From JASMHC01 sp964453855 (GTDB lineage: Bacteria > Pseudomonadota > Alphaproteobacteria > Rhodobacterales > Rhodobacteraceae): a DNA stretch of 64,000 nucleotides. Under the pieces are notes generated by a model. It ran no database searches. It was given only the letters and a program-made list of their open reading frames with translations, and had not been told where the DNA came from. This document shows positions 42,605 to 50,646 of the stretch, piece by piece. The first letter of the stretch is position 1, and the number at the start of each line of letters is the position of its first letter. The DNA is taken from the NCBI GenBank assembly GCA_964453855.1, contig CAYVRN010000005.1:6653-70652 (forward strand), in the 5' to 3' direction. A program made the position numbers and the translations under genes.

Positions 42605-43105
42605 ATGGCGGCACACAGGCTAGACCCGATTGATCGAAAAATTCTGGCCGAGCTTCAAGCGGACGGACGGATGACCAACGTAGAGCTTGCAAAGCGAGTC
42701 GGCATCTCTGCGCCCCCCTGTCTACGCCGCGTCAGAACCTTGGAAGAGGCAGGACTTATCCACGGGTATCACGCCGATGTCGATAGCCGCGCATTAGGAT
42801 TTGAGGTTCAGGTTTTCGCCATGGTCGGACTGCAAAGTCAGGCCGAGGTCGATCTGTCTGCGTTCGAGCGCAAATGTCAGGAGTGGCCACTGGTCCGAGA
42901 GTGTCACATGCTTAACGGCGAGGTGGATTTTATCCTAAAATGTGTCGCTCCTGATCTCTCGACGTTCCAAACATTTCTAACAGAGCAGCTGACTGCGGCG
43001 GACAACGTTGTAAGCGTGAAAACGTCTTTGGTTATCCGGAACGCCAAGGATGAACCTGGCGTTCCATTTGACGTCTTGGAAGAACGGCTAAGCCGCGACG
43101 CTTAA
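42605..43105 (+). CDS. Lrp/AsnC family transcriptional regulator
   Basis: A 166-aa regulator with an N-terminal winged helix-turn-helix (LDPIDRKILAELQADGRMTNVELAKRVGIS; recognition helix about residues 33-47) and a C-terminal RAM ligand-binding domain (from FEVQVFAMVGL). The pattern is close to Lrp proper. A four-half-site operator lies just upstream, suggesting autoregulation and control of trxB. Its stop shares TTAA with the convergent Hint-domain gene. Confidence 0.92.
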   Translation: MAAHRLDPIDRKILAELQADGRMTNVELAKRVGISAPPCLRRVRTLEEAGLIHGYHADVDSRALGFEVQVFAMVGLQSQAEVDLSAFERKCQEWPLVRECHMLNGEVDFILKCVAPDLSTFQTFLTEQLTAADNVVSVKTSLVIRNAKDEPGVPFDVLEERLSRDA

Positions 43106-43803
43106 AACCGGGCTTCCAGACGCGGGAAGGACGTTTCGGCAAAGAACGACTTGAACAAAGCCTTCCTGTTGGGACCCATCGAATCGTATTGATGGCCCTG
43201 TGGAACGAAACTGGCCACAGGGACACCATTGGCCAAAATGCTGTCTGGACGGTCCAACATCACATGATACATCCGCACACTGCTTTGCGGCATGATTTCA
43301 CAGGCGGCATCCCCGTCAACGCGATCAGATGCTGGCATCAAGCCGTGCCCCAAAGCAAGTTTGGCATGGGGAGCTAGCGTCAAATCTCCCATCGGACGAT
43401 CAAGTCCGAAGGCGTCTGCGGAAATCCGAACCAATTGGAACGGGGGCAAATGGGGGCTGTCGAATGTCGGCACGCCTGTCATGCTGCCGATCCAGACAAC
43501 CTGTCGGGTTTTTCCGGATGCCCCGGTGATCAGGTCACCCGGCATTAGGTCTGATGCCTGAATGGGGCCACTGGGGCTGAAGATCAGCGTCGAGTGAGTG
43601 ACCGACGAAAACGCCTGCTCGAAGTCCGGCGTTGCCGGAGCCAAACGATCCATCCATTGTTCACGGCCGTCGGAATCCAACCAAACGGCTGAATACTTGC
43701 GCATCAATGGCACTTTTTGCTGAAGGTTTGTGAGGGCCTGTGCATAGCTTGAAGGGCGCGCAACGGTGGCGTTTGGCGCCACGGCAGAGTGGGGTTTATA
43801 CAT
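43102..43803 (-). CDS. Hint-domain protein lacking the catalytic cysteine
   Basis: A 233-aa protein of the Hint (Hedgehog/intein) type frequent in Rhodobacterales. ASDLMPGDLITGASGKTRQVVWIGS and the later LTLAPHAKLALGHGL and VYHVML-like (MYHVMLDRPDSILANGV) segments follow the Hint_2 pattern. The expected start of the domain, CFTPGT, reads VTHSTL here, so the self-splicing cysteine is missing. The start ATG has AAGGA upstream; 29 in-frame residues before it are dubious. Function unknown. Confidence 0.7.
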   Translation of the reverse strand: MYKPHSAVAPNATVARPSSYAQALTNLQQKVPLMRKYSAVWLDSDGREQWMDRLAPATPDFEQAFSSVTHSTLIFSPSGPIQASDLMPGDLITGASGKTRQVVWIGSMTGVPTFDSPHLPPFQLVRISADAFGLDRPMGDLTLAPHAKLALGHGLMPASDRVDGDAACEIMPQSSVRMYHVMLDRPDSILANGVPVASFVPQGHQYDSMGPNRKALFKSFFAETSFPRLEARF

Positions 43804-44014
43804 GCGAACAACATCCTTGTCTGACGCACGCTGTCCCCACAACAACGTCGATTGCTGACTACACCCCTTTTTTGGGCTGCTGCGCTGCATCTGTCAAATT
43901 TTCACACTTATTTATTATGGGCAGAGTTCAATCCTACTTTAGGCGGGGGATTGTTGCGGTTTTGGCCGCATATTGTGGCAAACAAGCGGCATTGTGGCGC
44001 TTCACAAAACGAAT

Positions 44015-44043
44015 CGGCCGGCTACCTATTGGTAAACCGGCCG
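44015..44043 (-). terminator. strong hairpin downstream of the 47-aa gene
   Basis: CGGCCGG and CCGGCCG with an inner TACC/GGTA pair make a long stem with a TATT loop. On the minus strand it is followed by ATTCGTTTT. It lies 24 bp after the stop of the small gene. The remaining sequence back to the Hint gene (43804-44014) shows nothing supportable. Confidence 0.5.
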
Positions 44044-44066
44044 TCAGTCAGGGAGTGCTAGGGAAA

Positions 44067-44210
44067 TTAGGCGCTGCGCTTTGCGCGATGCTGTTCTTTG
44101 CGGGCTGCGATCATTAGTTGCCTGCGCGCACCACGTTCCCACGGAAGTTGGGCATCGGACTTTGCGGCAGTTTCGATGGCGGATTTGATCCAGCGCTTTT
44201 GTGGTTTCAT
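44067..44210 (-). CDS. 47-aa conserved basic protein
   Basis: A small, strongly basic protein: MKPQKRWIKSAIETAAKSD, then LPWERGARR and a lysine/arginine-rich end. From memory the MKxxKRWxKSxI..LPxxRGARR pattern recurs in Rhodobacterales genomes. AAGGA lies seven bases before the ATG. A perfect 16-bp inverted repeat sits 25 bp upstream of the start. Function unknown; its charge would suit nucleic-acid binding. Confidence 0.65.
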   Translation of the reverse strand: MKPQKRWIKSAIETAAKSDAQLPWERGARRQLMIAARKEQHRAKRSA

Positions 44211-44234
44211 ATTTGCTATCCTTAATAAGGTGCG

Positions 44235-44275
44235 GGGCACCAGATTGTTCCGTGTTGATGAACAATCTGGTGCCC
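44235..44275. repeat. 16-bp perfect inverted repeat
   Basis: Arms GGGCACCAGATTGTTC and GAACAATCTGGTGCCC are separated by 9 bp. It lies between pgeF and the 47-aa gene, 25-65 bp upstream of the latter. No T-tract follows on either strand, so it is either an RNA leader hairpin or a protein-binding site. Confidence 0.7.
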
Positions 44276-44340
44276 AAATCGGGCCACATCTGGGCACAAT
44301 CCGTACGAGAGTAGGGAAAGTTTGAAGTAATATTTGGAAA

Positions 44341-45096
44341 TCAGAGCCGAATGACTGAAATCAGGCGGCCATAGTCAGCCTCGCCCCGATGGGTCGCCCT
44401 GCGGAACGAGAAGAACCTGTCTTCGTCTTCGTAGGTGCAGTGCTGTGTCCAAGCTGCGTCCTTGACGCCTGCTGCACGAAGGTGGGTCAAACCATAAGCC
44501 GGAAGATCGAACTGCGCGCGGCCGTCTCTGCCATCTGTGAAAAAGCGGGCGTTTGTTTCGTTGTCCTGAACAAATGCCTCTCTGAAATCGGCACCCACTT
44601 CATAATTTTTCTGACTGATCGTGGGGCCAATCACGGCAACGGTGTTTTCGCGCTTGGCGCCCAGCTTCTCCATCGCTGCCAAGGTGTTCTCAAGCACACC
44701 AGCCCGCGCACCTTTCCAACCAGCATGGGCCGCGCCAACGACACCAACAACACGGTCGAAAAACAAGACCGGCTGACAATCCGCTGTCAGGATGCCCAAA
44801 GCAATACCTGGGGTTTTAGAGACCATTGCATCACCGGTCAGTTTTCCGGGCAAAGATCCGTCTATCACTACCACGTCCGGAGAATGGGTTTGCGTGATCG
44901 TCACAAGATGATCGTCTTCCACGCTCATAGCCTGCGCAACGCGTTGGCGATTGATCCGCACCATCTGGTCCTGATCGCTAGATCCCTGCCCGCAGTTCAA
45001 TCCGTGGAAAACGCCCGAAGAAGCGCCCCCGCGGCGAGTGAAGAACCCGTGGGCAACACCTTCCAGCAAAGGGCTCGTCAAAATTTCCAACGTCAT
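44341..45096 (-). CDS. pgeF: peptidoglycan editing factor PgeF (laccase-domain protein)
   Basis: A 251-aa YfiH/DUF152-family protein. Zinc ligands and the family signature are visible: the histidine in TQTHSPDV, the cysteine in TADCQPVLF, and HAGWKGARAGVL. PgeF corrects misincorporated amino acids in peptidoglycan precursors in E. coli; older names are polyphenol oxidase or laccase-domain protein. It overlaps the MidA-like gene by four bases and is last in lgt-MidA-pgeF. Confidence 0.91.
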   Translation of the reverse strand: MTLEILTSPLLEGVAHGFFTRRGGASSGVFHGLNCGQGSSDQDQMVRINRQRVAQAMSVEDDHLVTITQTHSPDVVVIDGSLPGKLTGDAMVSKTPGIALGILTADCQPVLFFDRVVGVVGAAHAGWKGARAGVLENTLAAMEKLGAKRENTVAVIGPTISQKNYEVGADFREAFVQDNETNARFFTDGRDGRAQFDLPAYGLTHLRAAGVKDAAWTQHCTYEDEDRFFSFRRATHRGEADYGRLISVIRL

Positions 45097-46160
45097 GGTT
45101 CAAGCCCCGGTGGCGGCATTTTCCCTTTGGGATACAGGCCTATTACTTTGAACAGGTTCCCCATTTCCTCGGGGTGGGTCAAGCGCCTATGTGCAGCGAT
45201 GTGCTGTTGCAGATCAGGACCGCTCATGGCCTGTGCCAAAGATTGCGCGCGATGGGTGATGCCGAGCCGCTCAAGGAACATTCCTTGGGGGGTAAGACGT
45301 GTATGCTTCGCAAGACTGGCCTGCGCCAAAGCTTCAAAGTCAACGTGAGCGGTCAGATCAGCCTCGCCCGGATCTTGAAGCGGATCGCAGAATTTTTGCG
45401 CTTTCATGGCCTGAAACGTATCGCCCAGTGACCGCCAATCGCCATAGTCGATGAAGAGTGCTGCGCCGCCATGGTCGGCAATCCTTTGCCCAATTTCGGC
45501 GCTGATTGCAGCAGCAGCGGGGCAGATTTCGACGATATCGCCCTGTCGAGTGTCGGACATGCGGTGCTCAAGCGCTGCGACGGCAGTTTCGGGCGACAAG
45601 CCAAATGCCAGGCGCCCCGAGCCATCACAGGTGATCAACCGTTCACTCCATCCTGTTTCGCCTCTCTGGAATTGCCGGATTGGAAGGGCGTCGAAAAACT
45701 CGTTGGCAACTAGCAACAATGGACCTTCGGGAAGATCTGAAGCTGTGTCGTGCCACGTGATATCGCGATCCTTCAACGTTTCGCGCTGGACACCTCGAAG
45801 CGTTTCAGACGCCTCGACCAGGTGCACCGACACCCTATCATGAAACCCGGGAATGCTTTTTGTAGCACGCAGGATATCAGCCATCTGAGTGCCACGCCCC
45901 GGCCCCAGTTCGGCTAGGATCACATTGTCGCAGCACCCCTGATCCATCCAAACCTGCGCTAAAGCCAGTCCGATCATTTCGCCGAACATCTGGCTGGTTT
46001 CCGGAGCAGTGATGAAATCACCGCCGGCTCCGAACGGATCACGGGTGGCGTAGTATCCGTGCTCGGGATGCAGTAGGCATTCCGCCATATACTCGGCCAA
46101 GGTGATGGGTCCGTTGGCCGCAATACGACGGCACAGGATATCCGCCAGAGGCGTGCTCAC
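45093..46160 (-). CDS. MidA/NDUFAF7-like SAM-dependent methyltransferase
   Basis: A 355-aa protein of the COG1565 methyltransferase family. The N-terminal ITLAEYMAECLLHPEHGYYATRDPFG, the GDFITAPETSQMFGEMIG segment and the SAM loop ELGPGRGTQMADILR are all diagnostic. The mitochondrial homologue NDUFAF7 methylates an arginine of a complex I subunit; a bacterial role in complex I is plausible. It overlaps lgt and pgeF by four bases each (ATGA), so the three are translated together. Confidence 0.9.
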   Translation of the reverse strand: MSTPLADILCRRIAANGPITLAEYMAECLLHPEHGYYATRDPFGAGGDFITAPETSQMFGEMIGLALAQVWMDQGCCDNVILAELGPGRGTQMADILRATKSIPGFHDRVSVHLVEASETLRGVQRETLKDRDITWHDTASDLPEGPLLLVANEFFDALPIRQFQRGETGWSERLITCDGSGRLAFGLSPETAVAALEHRMSDTRQGDIVEICPAAAAISAEIGQRIADHGGAALFIDYGDWRSLGDTFQAMKAQKFCDPLQDPGEADLTAHVDFEALAQASLAKHTRLTPQGMFLERLGITHRAQSLAQAMSGPDLQQHIAAHRRLTHPEEMGNLFKVIGLYPKGKMPPPGLEP

Positions 46161-47032
46161 CCCGGCCTCCGCGCGCGCAGCAGAAAAATAAGCCCTACAG
46201 CAATCATCGGCAGCGACAGTGCTTGACCCATAGTCAGCCCGAAGCCGTTGACGTGAAATGCCAAACCAATGGGATTGTCCGGCGTGACAAACTGCGCGTC
46301 TGGCTGGCGGAAAAACTCAACAATGAACCGTGACAGACCGTAACCAGCGAAGAAAAGCCCAGTGATGAGCCCAGGCTTTTTGAATGCCTGGCGACGGATC
46401 ACTAGAAAAAACACCAAAGCGCCCAGAAGCAACCCTTCAAGTCCCGCCTCATAAAGCTGTGATGGATGTCGGGCACAAAGTCCAACGATCTCGGGACAGT
46501 TCTGTGCCGCTTGCCCCGGGAACACGACACCCCAAGGCATATCCGTCGGGCGCCCCCAAAGCTCGGCGTTAATGAAATTCGACAGACGCCCGAAGAACAG
46601 GCCTATCGGGATCACAAAGGCCATGGCATCCGAGACCTGCATCATCGGAATTCTGTTGCTTCGGCAAAACAGAACGCCCGCCACGATGACCCCCAAAAGC
46701 CCGCCATGGAACGACATGCCGCCCTGCCAGATTTTGAGTATCTCAAGCGGATGGGACAGATAATATTCGGGCTGATAGAAAAGCACGAAACCCAAGCGAC
46801 CGCCTAGAATGACGCCCGCCACCACCCAGCCCAACAGGTCCTCGACCTTGGCTGGCTCCATTGGTGCCGTATCGTTGGGCCAAAGCTGCGGACGTTTGAC
46901 CGCCCAAACGATCATCTGCCACCCCAGCCCCAAACCGGCAATGTAAGCCAGCGCATACCAGCGCAAAGCGAACTCGACCCCGAACAGCTGGATCGAGAAC
47001 AGAACGGGGGATATATCGGGAAAGAGGATCAT
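46157..47032 (-). CDS. lgt: prolipoprotein diacylglyceryl transferase
   Basis: A 291-aa membrane enzyme that attaches diacylglycerol to the lipobox cysteine. Seven hydrophobic segments fit the family. The Lgt signature GRLSNFINAELWGRPTDMPW and the later HPSQLYEAGLEG are present, as is the FHGGLLG active-site stretch. It is first of the lgt-MidA-pgeF operon and divergent from ubiK with 96 bp between starts. A lipoprotein substrate is encoded at 11.7 kb. Confidence 0.96.
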   Translation of the reverse strand: MILFPDISPVLFSIQLFGVEFALRWYALAYIAGLGLGWQMIVWAVKRPQLWPNDTAPMEPAKVEDLLGWVVAGVILGGRLGFVLFYQPEYYLSHPLEILKIWQGGMSFHGGLLGVIVAGVLFCRSNRIPMMQVSDAMAFVIPIGLFFGRLSNFINAELWGRPTDMPWGVVFPGQAAQNCPEIVGLCARHPSQLYEAGLEGLLLGALVFFLVIRRQAFKKPGLITGLFFAGYGLSRFIVEFFRQPDAQFVTPDNPIGLAFHVNGFGLTMGQALSLPMIAVGLIFLLRARRPG

Positions 47033-47128
47033 GTGCGTCTCTGTGCCTTGGCACTTCGGGGAAAGTCAACCTTGAGCCTGACGGCTTTTGCCCCCATATA
47101 CAACGCAGAAAGCAAACCGGAGCGTGCC

Positions 47129-47374
47129 ATGCAGACCCGTAACAAAATCCTTGATGATTTCTCGCAACTGATGACCAATGCGATGGGCGTGGCTCAGGGG
47201 GCCAAGGACGAGGCCGAAACCGCCTTGAAGTCGATGCTGGATCGCTGGCTAGCCGATCGAGATTTCGTGACTCGGGAAGAATTTGATGCCGTCCGTGCAA
47301 TGGCTCAGAAAGCTCGGGAAGAGAACGATGCGCTGAAAGCAAGGATTGACGCGCTAGAAAAGAACGGCAACTAA
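47129..47374 (+). CDS. ubiK: UbiK/BMFP-domain accessory factor
   Basis: An 81-aa coiled-coil protein. The N-terminal amphipathic helix (KILDDFSQLMTNAMGVAQG) and the C-terminal heptad-rich FVTREEFDAVRAMAQKAREENDALKARI match the BMFP/UbiK family, which aids the aerobic ubiquinone biosynthesis complex. CGGAG lies before the ATG; the 32 in-frame codons upstream belong to the divergent promoter region with lgt. Confidence 0.85.
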   Translation: MQTRNKILDDFSQLMTNAMGVAQGAKDEAETALKSMLDRWLADRDFVTREEFDAVRAMAQKAREENDALKARIDALEKNGN

Positions 47375-47447
47375 GCCTTTTTGCCGTTACCCTAACTTTT
47401 GCAGGATAAATGTGTGCTTCTAATCACCGCAGGTGAGGTCTTTGACG

Positions 47448-47663
47448 TTAAGAGTTCTTTTTTTGCTCTTTCAATTCATGCGCCACAAGCGCATTGGCAT
47501 GCCCGTGACCCAAGCCGTGCTCGGATTTCAGGACTGCCACAATCTCCATGTGCTTCTTATCCAAATTATTCCTGATAATAGCTTTCCAATAGTCGATTGG
47601 TTGACCGTATTTCTTTTCGATGGACGGAAAGTAAGACGCAGGTCCTTTTACTGTTGTTGCCAT
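47448..47663 (-). CDS. DUF4287 protein
   Basis: A 71-aa protein with the DUF4287 signature SYFPSIEKKYGQPIDYW and an end rich in His and Lys (HGLGHGHANALVAHELKEQ). No function is established. AAGGA precedes the ATG. It is separate from the peroxidase-like gene upstream by 116 bp in which nothing is recognised. Confidence 0.82.
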   Translation of the reverse strand: MATTVKGPASYFPSIEKKYGQPIDYWKAIIRNNLDKKHMEIVAVLKSEHGLGHGHANALVAHELKEQKKNS

Positions 47664-47779
47664 TTTGATGATCCTTGAAGGGGTTATTCCTGAAGTCTAT
47701 GGCGAAGAATGCAGCACCTTCGCCCATCAGTTTGAACACCGCGAACGCAGCGTCCACGGCTTATACCGCGTGTGTGTTT

Positions 47780-48346
47780 TTACCGAAACGCCCCGTGATA
47801 CTGATCGTTCGGACGCTGATCCGTGGCCGAGGCCATGCGGTTTGACATATTATAAAACGCAGCCACAGCTGAAATGTCCCATATATCCCGGTCCGAGAAA
47901 CCCACGTCGCGCAGCACTTGGCGGTCGGACTCTTCAATCTTGTGGCTGGCCTCGGTGACCTTTTCAGCGAAATCAAGCATGGCTTTTTGACGAGGGTCCA
48001 GATCGGCGGCACGGTAGTTCATCACCATCATTTCGCCCAAAATCGGGTCACCCGAAAGCTGACGCACAGCAGCACCGTGAGCCGTCAGGCAGTAGAAGCA
48101 CTTGTTGATCGACGACACGACCACTGCGATCATCTCGCGCTCCAGTTTGGACAAACCGCTATCGGCCAGCATCAAGTCGTTGTACATTGCCGTAAAGGCA
48201 TTCAATTTGTCGATATCGAAGGCGTAGGCCTGAAGCACGTTCGGCACCATGCCCAGCTTGTCCTGACAAACGTCAAAGTATTTTTGGGTTTTTTCCGGCA
48301 GTGGATCGACCATCGGCAGGTCAAGGGCGGTGATGCGGTTTGTCAT
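47780..48346 (-). CDS. AhpD-like peroxidase-related protein
   Basis: A 188-aa carboxymuconolactone decarboxylase/AhpD-fold protein of the uncharacterised peroxidase-related group. The redox CxxC and its histidine lie in SSINKCFYCLTAHGAAVR around residues 80-97. An ATG with GAGGA upstream gives the start. Members are thought to handle peroxides with lipoyl or thioredoxin-type partners; the partner here is unknown. Three bases separate it from the GNAT gene. Confidence 0.87.
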   Translation of the reverse strand: MTNRITALDLPMVDPLPEKTQKYFDVCQDKLGMVPNVLQAYAFDIDKLNAFTAMYNDLMLADSGLSKLEREMIAVVVSSINKCFYCLTAHGAAVRQLSGDPILGEMMVMNYRAADLDPRQKAMLDFAEKVTEASHKIEESDRQVLRDVGFSDRDIWDISAVAAFYNMSNRMASATDQRPNDQYHGAFR

Positions 48347-48349
48347 GGC

Positions 48350-49078
48350 TTAGTCCTCGGGCTTAATGCGATAATGGTATCGCCCTATCTCTGTCATACC
48401 CAGCTTGCGATACAAGCCATTCGCTGCGTCATTTGCAACGGTGCAGACCACCGACATGTGCGAAGCGTTATTTTTTTCAGCCCAAATCGCGGCCTGAGCC
48501 ATCATCTTTTCCGCACCACCCTTGCGACGCTGATGGGGCAGGATTTCCAGCGCGTGAACCATGGCAATGCCGTCGTGGATGGCAACAAATCCTGTCCCGC
48601 CCGGGCTGTCATCCCACCGACCCAGAACAGAGGTTTTAGGACCCTTGGCCCGGTGCATGACTTTCCATCGGCCGGGGCCGATGCCGCCGGATTGCCAGAT
48701 ATCCCACGCAATCGCCAGCGGTTCCCAGACCACAAAGGTACTGACACGCGGCGGCACATTGCGGGCCAGATCGCGGACGGGGATCGCATACATCACTACG
48801 GGATCAACGATGGTATAGCCATGCTCGTCCAAAACCACATCCAGCAACTCATCCCCTTCGCGGATCATAAACAGCGAAGTTTGCCCTAGCGCTCGCATCG
48901 CGTCTTCGGCGGCGTGAATATCCGCTCCGGTCCAGTCGCTGCGAAGGGTGGTTGCGGCTGACACACGTTTGCCCCCGCCCTGTCCGTCACGAATTTTGAA
49001 GGCACCAACAGTCTGGAATGCGGCGGCAGGCCATGTGCCGTCGATCACGTCGTATAGGGTATAAGAGTCGGGCATCAT
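48350..49078 (-). CDS. GNAT family N-acetyltransferase
   Basis: A 242-aa protein whose C-terminal half is a GNAT domain. ALEILPHQRRKGGAEKMM is the acetyl-CoA binding loop, and the ending ANGLYRKLGMTEIGRYHYR is typical. The N-terminal 120 residues are variable and may bind substrate. The substrate cannot be inferred. Its ATG overlaps the stop of the CinA-like gene upstream (ATGA). Confidence 0.85.
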   Translation of the reverse strand: MMPDSYTLYDVIDGTWPAAAFQTVGAFKIRDGQGGGKRVSAATTLRSDWTGADIHAAEDAMRALGQTSLFMIREGDELLDVVLDEHGYTIVDPVVMYAIPVRDLARNVPPRVSTFVVWEPLAIAWDIWQSGGIGPGRWKVMHRAKGPKTSVLGRWDDSPGGTGFVAIHDGIAMVHALEILPHQRRKGGAEKMMAQAAIWAEKNNASHMSVVCTVANDAANGLYRKLGMTEIGRYHYRIKPED

Positions 49079-49797
49079 TCCTGAAACATCCTTCCAAGGC
49101 GCAGGATTGCAGCATCCACCTGCACGCCTTCGGTGCCACGGATAACAATTTGCGCGCCGAAAACCCCGTCGCGCTGGAACGGGTAGGAACCAATGGAAAG
49201 GTCAGGAAAATCCTCGGCCAATTGGCGCAGGGGGCCGGCAATATCACCTTCGCCGCGCATGATTGTCAGCGATTGGCTAAGCAGCGGGGAACCACCCGTC
49301 AGCGTCGGCAGGACCGAGGCGACCATCGCCTGAAATACCGACGGAACCCCTGCCATGACGTGGACGTTTTCGATGGTAAAACCAGGAGCCGTGGAAACGG
49401 GGTTGTCGATTAGCGCGGCCTCGGCGGGAATACGGGCCATGCGCAGACGGGCCTCGTTCAGCTCGCGCCCTGTGCGTTCGTACATATCTGCCAGCAACTG
49501 GCGGGCGTCTTCGCGCACGTCGATGGTCTGACCAAAGGCCTCGGCCATGCAGTCGGCGGTGATGTCATCATGGGTCGGACCGATACCGCCGCTTGAGAAA
49601 ACATTGTCGTAGGTTGCTGACAATTCACGCGCCGCTTTGACGATCGCGGGCGCGTCATCAGACACCACACGGACCTCTTTCAGGTCAATCCCAACTTTGG
49701 CAAGTTCCCCCGCCAGATAGTACATATTCGCATCGCGAGTGCGGCCCGAGAGGATCTCATCTCCGATCACGAGCATGGCGGCGGTGGGGTTGGGCAT
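49075..49797 (-). CDS. CinA N-terminal-type (MoaB/Mog-like) protein
   Basis: A 240-aa protein with a molybdopterin-binding-fold domain: AMLVIGDEILSGRTRDAN at the start and SSGGIGPTHDDITADCMAEAFG around residue 68-90. It lacks the C-terminal deamidase domain of full CinA, so it is the short form often called competence/damage-inducible protein A. AAGGAG precedes the ATG; a 91-codon open extension upstream overlaps sfsA antisense and is rejected. It is divergent from sfsA with a 45-bp gap. Confidence 0.88.
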   Translation of the reverse strand: MPNPTAAMLVIGDEILSGRTRDANMYYLAGELAKVGIDLKEVRVVSDDAPAIVKAARELSATYDNVFSSGGIGPTHDDITADCMAEAFGQTIDVREDARQLLADMYERTGRELNEARLRMARIPAEAALIDNPVSTAPGFTIENVHVMAGVPSVFQAMVASVLPTLTGGSPLLSQSLTIMRGEGDIAGPLRQLAEDFPDLSIGSYPFQRDGVFGAQIVIRGTEGVQVDAAILRLGRMFQE

Positions 49798-49842
49798 AGG
49801 GCTCTCCTTGTCAGGTGATAGGGAACGGTATAGGCCCCAGAC

Positions 49843-50547
49843 ATGCAGTTTCAAACCCCTCTTGTGCCCGCCCGCCTGATCCGTCGCTACAAACGCTTTC
49901 TGGCCGATATCCGGTTGGACGACGGGCGTGAGGTCACGGCCCATTGCGCCAACCCCGGCAGCATGATGGGACTGGCCGAGGAAGGCATGAAAATCTGGGT
50001 CGAGCCGAATGACGATCCGAGGAAAAAGCTGAAATACGGCTGGCGGTTGGTGGATCACGAGAACGGTCATTTCACGGGTGTGGATACGGCGGTTCCAAAC
50101 CGTGCGTTAAGGGCTGCGCTTATGGCGGGCGAAGTGCACGAGTTTGCCGCCTATTCCGAGGTTCTGCCCGAGCAGAAATACGGCGAGAAAAGCCGGATTG
50201 ATTTCCTGTTGAAGGGTGACGGGTTGCCGGATGCCTATATCGAGGTGAAATCAGTGACTTTGTCGCGACAGGCAGGTTTGGCCGAGTTTCCCGACAGTGT
50301 GACGGCACGCGGCACAAAGCATCTGGGCGAACTGGCCGCGATGGTGGAATTGGGACATCGCGCTGTGATGTTCTATTTGGTGCAGCGGACTGATTGCACG
50401 GCGATGGCCTTAGCGGGCGATATTGATCCGGCCTATGCCGCAGCTTTTGCGAATGCTCGGGCGGCTGGAGTTGAGGTGCTGTGTTACGACACGCGGATAT
50501 CGCCAGAGCGGGTTGAACTCGGGCAGGTGCTGGACGTGAAATCTTGA
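49843..50547 (+). CDS. sfsA: sugar fermentation stimulation protein SfsA
   Basis: A 234-aa SfsA. Family segments include RLIRRYKRFLADI, VTAHCANPGSMMGL, RIDFLLKG, YIEVKSVTLSR and FPDSVTARGTKHLGEL. The fold combines an OB-like domain and a nuclease-like domain with E and K residues (EVKS), but its biochemical function is unsettled. No good Shine-Dalgarno is evident. It precedes map by about 100 bp. Confidence 0.93.
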   Translation: MQFQTPLVPARLIRRYKRFLADIRLDDGREVTAHCANPGSMMGLAEEGMKIWVEPNDDPRKKLKYGWRLVDHENGHFTGVDTAVPNRALRAALMAGEVHEFAAYSEVLPEQKYGEKSRIDFLLKGDGLPDAYIEVKSVTLSRQAGLAEFPDSVTARGTKHLGELAAMVELGHRAVMFYLVQRTDCTAMALAGDIDPAYAAAFANARAAGVEVLCYDTRISPERVELGQVLDVKS

Positions 50548-50646
50548 AAAGATTTCAGAAAGCGTTCTTTTCATGAACGCGGGCGTTGATTGCACTTGAC
50601 CCCTGATCGCGTTAATGAAAACGCGGTTTAAATGACGGAGATCGAT

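Noticed and set aside
43917..44117. 66-codon plus-strand frame starting MGRVQSYF and ending AGCDH
   Set aside because: No ribosome-binding site, crosses the strong hairpin and runs antisense into the 47-aa gene.
44235..44275. SOS (LexA) box
   Set aside because: GTTC and GAAC occur but as inverted arms 9 bp apart, not the GTTC-N7-GTTC direct repeat used in alphaproteobacteria.
47918..48889. 323-codon open frame on the plus strand
   Set aside because: Antisense to the AhpD-like and GNAT genes, with no recognisable motif.
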